Assembly: GCF_016820585.1 (NCBI RefSeq)
Contig: NZ_JADHDX010000004.1
Coordinates: 62,001 to 126,000 of the forward strand
DNA: 64,000 nucleotides
Origin: Arthrobacter beigongshangensis
GTDB taxonomy: Bacteria; Bacillota; Bacilli; Bacillales_A; Planococcaceae
Direction of reading: 5' to 3'
The translations under genes were made by a program, and so were the position numbers. The notes beneath the pieces were generated by a model that ran no database searches, was not told the origin of the DNA, and worked only from the letters and a program-made list of their open reading frames with translations. Below, piece by piece: positions 58,536 to 64,000 of this stretch (within the stretch, counting starts at the first letter, position 1; each line of letters opens with the position of its first letter).

Positions 58536-59431
58536 CATTTTTGCTTCAAATAGATCACTTGACGAAGAGATACGGGGAATATAAGGCGGTAGATACTGTA
58601 TCTTTTGAGTTGGAAGAACATACATCCACTGCCTTGATAGGACCCAATGGGGCTGGGAAAACGACGACGCTGTCTATGCTTGCAGGTCTAGTATCGCCGA
58701 CAGAAGGAACAATTCAGTTCCAAGGAGATGCCAAGCAAGATATCCGGTCAATCATTGGATTTCTACCACAGTACCCAAAGTTTTTTCCCTGGCTATCTGC
58801 GCTAGAATTTACAGAAATGGCTGCGCGGTTAAGTGGTGTTGCCGCGAAGCAAGCGACAGTGGAAGCGAAAAAGACCTTGGAGTTTGTCGGACTTGGTGAG
58901 GCGATGCATAAGAAAACAGGTACTTTTTCGGGTGGGATGAAGCAACGGCTTGGGCTAGCACAGGCCATTGTTCATAAGCCCAAATTGTTGTTGCTTGATG
59001 AACCTGTATCCGCATTGGATCCAGTGGGACGTCGCCAAGTAATGGACTTACTGAAAGAATTGCAACAGCAAACGACCATTTTGTATTCGACGCATATTTT
59101 GAATGATGCAGAAGAAATGACGGATCAACTGTTGTTTTTACGCCAGGGGAAGTTAGTTGAGCATGGCTCGCTCGATGAAGTGCGTTCCCGCTATGCGGAA
59201 CCACGGCTTGTCATTGAGTTTGAACAGCTGGGGGAATTGCAACGTTTTACAGCCATCGCCAAGTGGCAAATGATTGTAAAAGGGTTAACTGTCTCTATTG
59301 ATATTGGAGCAGAAGGAGTAGATATGTCAGAGATGCTGTCACTGTTAAGTAGTGGAGCATTTTCAGTGCGGAAAGTTGAGCGGCAGACGGCAAGCCTTGA
59401 AGATATCTTTATGAAAGTGGCGGTGATCTGA
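58532..59431 (+). CDS. yxlF: ABC transporter ATPase (YxlF-like)
   Basis: A 299-residue ATPase of the export class. Walker A is GPNGAGKTT (about 36), the signature FSGGMKQRLGLAQ (about 131), and Walker B LLLLDEPVSALDP (about 152). STHILNDAEEM holds the switch His. The C-terminal 80 residues form an accessory domain. It overlaps both neighbours by a few bases, so the three proteins are made together. Confidence 0.88.
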   Translation: MTFLLQIDHLTKRYGEYKAVDTVSFELEEHTSTALIGPNGAGKTTTLSMLAGLVSPTEGTIQFQGDAKQDIRSIIGFLPQYPKFFPWLSALEFTEMAARLSGVAAKQATVEAKKTLEFVGLGEAMHKKTGTFSGGMKQRLGLAQAIVHKPKLLLLDEPVSALDPVGRRQVMDLLKELQQQTTILYSTHILNDAEEMTDQLLFLRQGKLVEHGSLDEVRSRYAEPRLVIEFEQLGELQRFTAIAKWQMIVKGLTVSIDIGAEGVDMSEMLSLLSSGAFSVRKVERQTASLEDIFMKVAVI

Positions 59432-60213
59432 TGACTGGATTTGGCGTATTGTTACGGAAAGAATGGCGCGAACATATACGGAACTTCAAGGTTTTATGGA
59501 TTCCACTCGTCTTTATTATTTTTGGTGTACTGGAACCAATTACTAATCATTTTTTACCGGAAATTATGAAGAGTGTTGGCAATATGCCTGAGGGAATGGA
59601 TTTCCAATGGCCGGAATTTCGAGGCGAGGATATTTTTGCTTCTTTACTTGGTCAGTATCAGTTCATTGGCATTCTTATTATCGTACTAGCTTTCATGGGG
59701 ACAATTTCGGGTGAGCGGAAAAATGGAACAGCAACACTGCTTTACGTTCGTCCCTTATCATTTCTAGCTTACTTTTTAAGTAAATGGATTATCGTTAATG
59801 CACTTGTTCTAGGCAGTGCATGTCTGGGATTCATGGCGTCATGGTATTACATTGACATTCTTTTTAGCGCTGTTGATGTGGGCTCAATATTTGCTTTTAT
59901 TGCAACGTATAGTTTGTGGCTCATCTTCGTTGTCACGGTTGTTTTGGCGTTGAGTGCATGGCTACCAACAGGTGGTGCGGCAGGCTTGGCGATTGTGATT
60001 ACGCTTATTTATCAAGTGATTGATTCACTGATTGGTGCGTATTGGGCGGTGTCGCCATGGAAATTAGCGACTTATGCAACATACTGGTTCCAAGCGGATA
60101 CCGATATGTCAGATTTATGGATGAGTGCTGGTGTAACAGTCGTAGTCATTATTGTACTGATCCTATTTGGCATTTTTATGTCGAAGCGCAATGCAGCAAA
60201 AACAACGGTGTAA
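59431..60213 (+). CDS. yxlG: ABC-2 type permease (YxlG-like)
   Basis: A 260-residue membrane protein with about six hydrophobic segments and the ABC-2 hallmark GERKNGTATLLYVRPLSFLAYFLSKW (about 97-122). It pairs with the ATPase to form an exporter. Start and previous stop overlap in TGATG. The substrate is unknown. Confidence 0.86.
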   Translation: MTGFGVLLRKEWREHIRNFKVLWIPLVFIIFGVLEPITNHFLPEIMKSVGNMPEGMDFQWPEFRGEDIFASLLGQYQFIGILIIVLAFMGTISGERKNGTATLLYVRPLSFLAYFLSKWIIVNALVLGSACLGFMASWYYIDILFSAVDVGSIFAFIATYSLWLIFVVTVVLALSAWLPTGGAAGLAIVITLIYQVIDSLIGAYWAVSPWKLATYATYWFQADTDMSDLWMSAGVTVVVIIVLILFGIFMSKRNAAKTTV

Positions 60214-60268
60214 TCATGCTTCCGTGGTATAATCCGTAAAAAGGACTCTACCGACCGGAGGGATTTTG

Positions 60269-60973
60269 ATGAGTGGACGCAATTCTGATCGTTTCATTAT
60301 CGCATTTAATCGCATTGAAAAATCGTTGGAGAAGATTAGTGGGTTAAGTAGCTATATGCCTTTCTCACGTTTAATTGATAAAACGAAGAATTTGAATGCG
60401 GTTGTGCGTAAGTTTGAAGTGGATTTACGAGAGTGTGCTGATTTACGCAATGCGATTGTCCATCGTCGAACGGATGTCGATTATGCAATTGCTGAACCGC
60501 ATGATAATATAGTTGAACTCATCGAGTATATTGAGCGGGAATTATCAAAGCCTATAATAGTTGGTGATCTGTTCCAAAGAAAAGTGCATACACTACAGGC
60601 TTCCGATACGCTTGCAACAGGCTTGAAACTGATTCATGATAAAAGATTCAACCAAATTCCAATCTATGAAAACCGGAAGTTCGTAGGGTTAATTACAGCG
60701 ACAGGCATTACGTATTGGCTTGCGGATAAAGGGACAGATGAAATCATTTCCCGGGAAATTCCGACGCTCCTCGACATTCATTATCATGAAAAACAAAAGA
60801 ATACGTATCGTTTCGTTGAAAGAACATTATCCGTCTATGAGGCGGAAGAATATTTCAAAAAGGCTGTTGTTGGAGGAAAACGCCTTGAAGCACTTCTGAT
60901 TACGGAGAATGGCAGGTCTGAGGAAAAGCTACTTGGCATTATTACTCCGCTTGATTTGATGAGAATTAATTGA
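60269..60973 (+). CDS. CBS-domain protein with helical N-terminal domain
   Basis: A 234-residue cytoplasmic protein. Residues 1-90 are helical (DRFIIAFNRIEKSLEKISG, then ECADLRNAIVHRR, a HEPN-like helix pair). Residues 95-232 contain two CBS repeats (QIPIYENRKFVGLITATGITYWL and LLITENGRSEEKLLGIITPLDLM) that may bind an adenine nucleotide. CCGGAGGG precedes the ATG at 60269. I infer a nucleotide-sensing role; the partner is unknown. Confidence 0.8.
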   Translation: MSGRNSDRFIIAFNRIEKSLEKISGLSSYMPFSRLIDKTKNLNAVVRKFEVDLRECADLRNAIVHRRTDVDYAIAEPHDNIVELIEYIERELSKPIIVGDLFQRKVHTLQASDTLATGLKLIHDKRFNQIPIYENRKFVGLITATGITYWLADKGTDEIISREIPTLLDIHYHEKQKNTYRFVERTLSVYEAEEYFKKAVVGGKRLEALLITENGRSEEKLLGIITPLDLMRIN

Positions 60974-61022
60974 ACAAAGTAGTGCCCTCGTTCATTATGT
61001 GACGAGGGCACTACTTTGTTTC
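60973..61022 (+). terminator. Very strong terminator
   Basis: A perfect 18-bp stem (AACAAAGTAGTGCCCTCG and its complement) around a 12-base loop, ending in TTT. Confidence 0.88.
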
Positions 61023-61071
61023 AAAAATATTAATTATGAGTAAAGATACGCAAAAATGTCCGAATATTATG

Positions 61072-61077
61072 TATAAT
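61072..61077 (+). promoter_or_regulatory. Extended -10 promoter
   Basis: TGTATAAT with consensus TATAAT at 61072-61077, 38 bases before the next gene. I see no good -35. Confidence 0.45.
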
Positions 61078-61114
61078 AGTGTGGACAAGCTTTCTATATT
61101 TAGGAGGGGTTGGA

Positions 61115-61522
61115 ATGATAAGAAAAGGTCGATTTGCTTTATGGCGGAATAAGGAGTTTGAGCTTATTTCTTACCAGCGCTCTTACTATTTACGGTCAGA
61201 AAATCCGTCCGATAAGGAGTGGGGATTTAGAGGAGTGAAGGGTGATGAGTGTACTTTCATCAAACCGGTTTCAATTGAGGAACTGGAGGATGCATACGAG
61301 GTCATTCCTTACACGATGATTTTGGGTTATCGTTTTGCATTTGCAGGATGTGACGTGGAAACGGGTAAGGCTATACTTGTGACAGTCAATCCGTTTGTAC
61401 AAGATAAAATTGACGTCCGCCCATATGGGAAATTTGAATACATAATTGAAGTTCCTCTTGAGGAAATCAAAATAGAGGAAGATCGAGTTCCGATACTGGG
61501 ATTTGAAGAATCTTACCAATGA
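61115..61522 (+). CDS. Conserved-looking protein of unknown function
   Basis: A 135-residue soluble protein, rich in short beta-strands and charged residues (FALWRNKEFELISYQRSYYLRS, IPYTMILGYRFAFAG). AGGAGGGG lies 6 bases before the ATG at 61115. The size and composition recall immunity proteins of polymorphic toxin systems, but no toxin gene is near, so I leave it unassigned. It has its own promoter and terminator. Confidence 0.6.
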   Translation: MIRKGRFALWRNKEFELISYQRSYYLRSENPSDKEWGFRGVKGDECTFIKPVSIEELEDAYEVIPYTMILGYRFAFAGCDVETGKAILVTVNPFVQDKIDVRPYGKFEYIIEVPLEEIKIEEDRVPILGFEESYQ

Positions 61523-61571
61523 AAAGGACCATTCTATCCATCGCTGATGAGGGATAGAGTGGTCCTTTTCA
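61522..61571 (+). terminator. Rho-independent terminator
   Basis: AAAAGGACCA and TGGTCCTTTT, with an inner TCTATCC/GGATAGA helix. Confidence 0.85.
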
Positions 61572-61768
61572 TTGGCGTAATAGTTGCAAAACTGCATAGC
61601 CTTGTTGCATATGCATGGCGAGCATTTTACAACCCTATTAGTTTTAATAGTTAGTTTTTATATCGGTTATTTCAAAAATAATGAACCAGATATTTAGCTA
61701 TGTTAAAAAGGTTAAGAATGATGGGTATAGTAAGTAAGGAAATGAGCGTTTGAAACGGAGGAAACAGA

Positions 61769-61990
61769 ATGATTGAGAATTTTAACGTTCGGAAAGAGTT
61801 GTTTGAAGACACTCAACATGAAACAGTGCACTTTGGGTTGACATTGGATGGTAGGGAATACCAAGGATATTATAAAGATGGTGAAGTAAATTGGTTTCAA
61901 ATGCAGCCAAACCAAGAAAATCATGAAATGTCGCTGGAGGATTTAGAAGTTGAGGTAAGACGGAAATTTGGAGAATGGACAGTGGAATAA
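61769..61990 (+). CDS. Small conserved-looking protein (DUF5342-like)
   Basis: A 73-residue acidic protein with strands YQGYYKDGEVNWFQM and a C-terminal helix. It resembles the small DUF5342 family of Bacillales by size and the Y-x-G-x-Y-x-D-G-E core, from memory. CGGAGG precedes the ATG. Function unknown. Confidence 0.6.
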   Translation: MIENFNVRKELFEDTQHETVHFGLTLDGREYQGYYKDGEVNWFQMQPNQENHEMSLEDLEVEVRRKFGEWTVE

Positions 61991-61998
61991 GTGATAAG

Positions 61999-62028
61999 CC
62001 ACCTTATTAGAGGTGGTTTTCTTTTTTA
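61999..62028 (+). terminator. Rho-independent terminator
   Basis: CCACCT pairs with AGGTGG, followed by TTTTCTTTTTT. Confidence 0.78.
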
Positions 62029-62079
62029 TTGGACAGCGTATGATGGGATTTAGGTTGTTATAATTTAGGAGGATGGAAA

Positions 62080-62439
62080 ATGAAATCGAAGCGTAAGGTA
62101 GGCACGGACGGCCAATAAAGTGCCCTTTATCGACACAGAAACTCTAGTTACACAGTATTACTCGGAGCTGTATAACATCGGGAAAGGTTTGGACATGTTA
62201 ACGGAAGTAGCAAAGCTATCAGACTACGGCTTATATATTTATTTGGAACCAGATGTGGTATAGGTGAACGATGGTATGCGCGTGCATGGCGATCAGTCCA
62301 TCAGTCCATTCGGGAAGACAATAACCACGAACTCAAGAAAATATTTGATGAAGCAGGTGTCAACTATGTCGTTGTAAGCGATAATTACGAAGAGCGTTTT
62401 GAAACTTGCGGGGCTCTGGTGAAAGGGATTATGAAGTGA
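62080..62439 (+). pseudogene. Decayed NadR-type AAA/ribosylnicotinamide-kinase-like gene
   Basis: A good ribosome site (GGAGG) and ATG lead into only 12 codons. A second frame then reads VPFIDTETLVTQYYSELY and, after a spacer, DYGLYIYLEPDVV, a TAG where relatives have Trp, and VNDGMRVHGDQ. A third frame continues NNHELKKIFDEAGVNYVVVSDNYEERF to TGA at 62439. The D-T-E, EPDV-W-VNDG-R and Y-x-ERF blocks match NadR-type kinases. The P-loop end is missing and there is at least one stop and two frame changes. Confidence 0.65.
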
Positions 62440-62445
62440 ATAGGG

Positions 62446-62478
62446 GAAGCTTTCCGCAAATTGGGAAGCTTCTTTTTT
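62446..62478 (+). terminator. Rho-independent terminator
   Basis: GAAGCTTTCC pairs with GGGAAGCTTC, followed by six T residues. It is still intact behind the decayed gene. Confidence 0.8.
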
Positions 62479-62600
62479 ATGGTCAAAAGTGCATTTTAAC
62501 AGATTGAAAACTATAAAAAAGTCCAATGTTGTATGAAAACTGGTTAAGAATGCCATGCTTTATTCTATGTGAAAGATAGTTATACAAAGGAGGATGAAAG

Positions 62601-63359
62601 ATGGCAGAAGATAAAAAGGGATTGTCAAGGCGGGATTTCCTGAAGACGACTGGGATTGCGACGGGGGCTCTCGTAGGAGGGGGGCTCATTGGGGGACTTG
62701 TCGGTTATAACGTCCAAAAGGAAGGTCAGGTTGCGGGGACAGGTGGACATAAAGGGGCAGGCGGTGAGCCGGCTGCTGTTAACAATCGAGGCTTAATGTT
62801 CTTTACGAATATGGCTGAATTCAATGTATTGGCCCAGGCAGTTGAACGGATATTTCCGGAAGATGATCTTGGTCCGGGTGCTATTGGATTAGGCGTACCA
62901 TACTTTATCGACAATCAATTGGCCGGAAACTACGGGAGCAATGTGAAAGAGTATATGCAAGGTCCCTTTTTTGCGGGCGAATCAACGCAAGGCTATCAAA
63001 GTAGGCTGACGCGTGGAGAGATTTTTAGACAAGGGATGATCAGGATGGATGAGGAGGCGAAGAGACGGTTTGAGAAAAACTTTGTCGACCTTGAGGGACA
63101 GCAAATGGATGAAATCATTACAGCATTCCAAAAAAATGAAGTCGATATGAAAGGAGTATCCTCGGAATTCTTCTTCAAGCTTCTGAGGCAGGCAACATTG
63201 GAAGGCGCCTATGCAGATCCCATTTATAACGGCAATGTGAATATGGATGCCTGGCGCATGAAGGAGTTTCCAGGCAATCAAATGACGTATATCGCCGAAA
63301 TTGAAAATGAAAAGTTTGTGAAATATGAACCAAAATCATTAAGCAGTATGGAACATTAA
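62601..63359 (+). CDS. Gluconate 2-dehydrogenase-type small subunit, Tat-exported
   Basis: A 252-residue protein of the gluconate 2-dehydrogenase subunit 3 family. The N-terminus has a twin-arginine motif LSRRDFLK (residues 8-15) followed by a glycine-rich hydrophobic segment, so the complex is exported folded. The body contains FNVLAQAVERIFPEDDLGPGA, typical of the family. It partners the GMC oxidoreductase encoded 14 bases downstream, which has no signal of its own and would ride along. AAAGGAGG precedes the ATG. Confidence 0.87.
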   Translation: MAEDKKGLSRRDFLKTTGIATGALVGGGLIGGLVGYNVQKEGQVAGTGGHKGAGGEPAAVNNRGLMFFTNMAEFNVLAQAVERIFPEDDLGPGAIGLGVPYFIDNQLAGNYGSNVKEYMQGPFFAGESTQGYQSRLTRGEIFRQGMIRMDEEAKRRFEKNFVDLEGQQMDEIITAFQKNEVDMKGVSSEFFFKLLRQATLEGAYADPIYNGNVNMDAWRMKEFPGNQMTYIAEIENEKFVKYEPKSLSSMEH

Positions 63360-63372
63360 GGGGGAATCACAA

Positions 63373-64000
63373 ATGGTAACCACATTGGATAAGGTAGATG
63401 TCGTGACGGTAGGCGTTGGCTGGACAGGCGGTATTATTGCTGCTGAATGTGCAAAAGCGGGACTGAAGGTCGTCGGATTAGAACGTGGTAAAGACCGTAA
63501 CACGGCCGACTTTTTAATGGTGCATGATGAATATCGATACGCCATGCGCTACGATTTAATGCAGGATTTATCAAAAGAGACGATTACTTTTAGGAATCAT
63601 CGAAAGATGCGGGCATTGCCGATGCGACAAATGGGGTCCTTTCTGCTCGGAGAAGGGCTTGGTGGTGCAGGCACACATTGGAATGGACAAACATGGCGCT
63701 TTTTGCCGTATGATTTTGAAATAAAGTCGATGACAGACAAGAAATATGGCAAGAACAAGCTGTCAGCCGACTACCAGCTTCAAGATTGGGGCATTACGTA
63801 CGATGAGCTGGAGCCTTATTTCGATAAATTCGAGAAGACAGCCGGTTTATCGGGGGAGGATAAAAATCCATTCGCAGGAAAACGCTCTTCTCCTTATCCA
63901 ACACCCGCTATGAAAAAAACACCTATCTTAAAGAAGTTTGAGACGGCGACCAGTAAACTCGGCTATACACCTTTTATGTTACCATCGGCAAATTTGTCAG
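63373..64000 (+). CDS. GMC-family oxidoreductase, large flavoprotein subunit (3' end outside window)
   Basis: The first 209 residues of a GMC flavoprotein, the catalytic subunit of a gluconate- or sorbitol-dehydrogenase-like membrane complex. The FAD motif appears as VGVGWTGGIIAAECAKAGLKVVGLERG (residues 12-38, with G-x-G-x-x-G), and GLGGAGTHWNGQ (about 94-105) is the GMC signature region. AAGGGGGAA precedes the ATG. Electrons likely pass to a cytochrome c, or to quinone, beyond the window. Confidence 0.88.
   Translation, partial: MVTTLDKVDVVTVGVGWTGGIIAAECAKAGLKVVGLERGKDRNTADFLMVHDEYRYAMRYDLMQDLSKETITFRNHRKMRALPMRQMGSFLLGEGLGGAGTHWNGQTWRFLPYDFEIKSMTDKKYGKNKLSADYQLQDWGITYDELEPYFDKFEKTAGLSGEDKNPFAGKRSSPYPTPAMKKTPILKKFETATSKLGYTPFMLPSANLS

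Overview
The window looks like the chromosome of a low-GC Gram-positive endospore-former-type bacterium (Bacillales, most likely Planococcaceae such as Sporosarcina or Lysinibacillus). The reasons are strong AGGAGG ribosome binding sites, frequent TTG/GTG starts, catabolite (cre-like) sites, a T-box leader, yxlEFG, CzrA/CzcD, paired ECF sigma/anti-sigma genes and dense Rho-independent terminators. This taxonomic call is inference from gene content; no rRNA or tRNA gene is visible.

Region 1-12.4 kb is a catabolic cluster on the + strand: a phosphotriesterase-like metal hydrolase (cut by the window edge), a thiolase-fold protein with its DUF35 partner, a CocE-type acyl esterase, a metallo-beta-lactamase (MBL) hydrolase, both subunits of a 3-oxoacid-type CoA-transferase, a GntR/UTRA regulator, an FAD aromatic-type monooxygenase, an HSL-family esterase, a surface MBL lipoprotein and an MFS transporter. 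Together they suggest uptake, ester/lactone opening, hydroxylation, CoA activation and carbon-carbon cleavage of an unidentified substrate. Two cre-like sites sit in it. 12.7-15.8 kb holds a soluble chemoreceptor-like protein and a TetR/DHA2 efflux pair.

16-22.7 kb is a sugar operon: a PRD/EIIB/EIIA regulator under a near-perfect cre site, UlaB- and UlaA-like PTS IIB and IIC, a split transketolase and a PHP phosphatase. No separate EIIA gene exists, but the regulator gene has an internal ribosome binding site and GTG start exactly before its EIIA domain. 23.3-24.8 kb is the most striking item: an RRNPP-type HTH/TPR receptor followed, with a 1-base overlap, by a 42-codon secreted propeptide ending in a PapR-like hydrophobic tail. 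This looks like a self-contained peptide quorum-sensing cassette.

24.9-29.5 kb carries czrA-czcD, an unknown protein and a two-gene OpuC/EgtU-type ABC importer with fused permease and binding protein. 29.5-34 kb has a TauE/SafE permease and a MarR-controlled electrophile/quinone-type operon (VOC dioxygenase, luciferase-like monooxygenase, FMN reductase). 34-37 kb is a patch of small and decaying genes: repeats, a Doc-type toxin broken by one TGA, and the 3' stump of a hydrolase. 37-42 kb has a second TauE/SafE protein and a divergent TetR/RND efflux pair. A long-hairpin element lies near 42.5 kb.

42.7-64 kb is mostly core-like: aldo/keto reductase, T-box-controlled prolyl-tRNA synthetase of the short archaeal/eukaryotic-like type, threonine-aldolase-like enzyme, two ECF sigma/anti-sigma pairs, purine nucleoside phosphorylase, a Phd/ParE toxin-antitoxin pair, an AlaX editing protein, a DMT exporter, a PfkB kinase behind a highly structured leader, yxlEFG, a CBS protein, a decayed NadR-type kinase gene and the start of a Tat-exported gluconate-2-dehydrogenase-like GMC complex that runs off the right edge.
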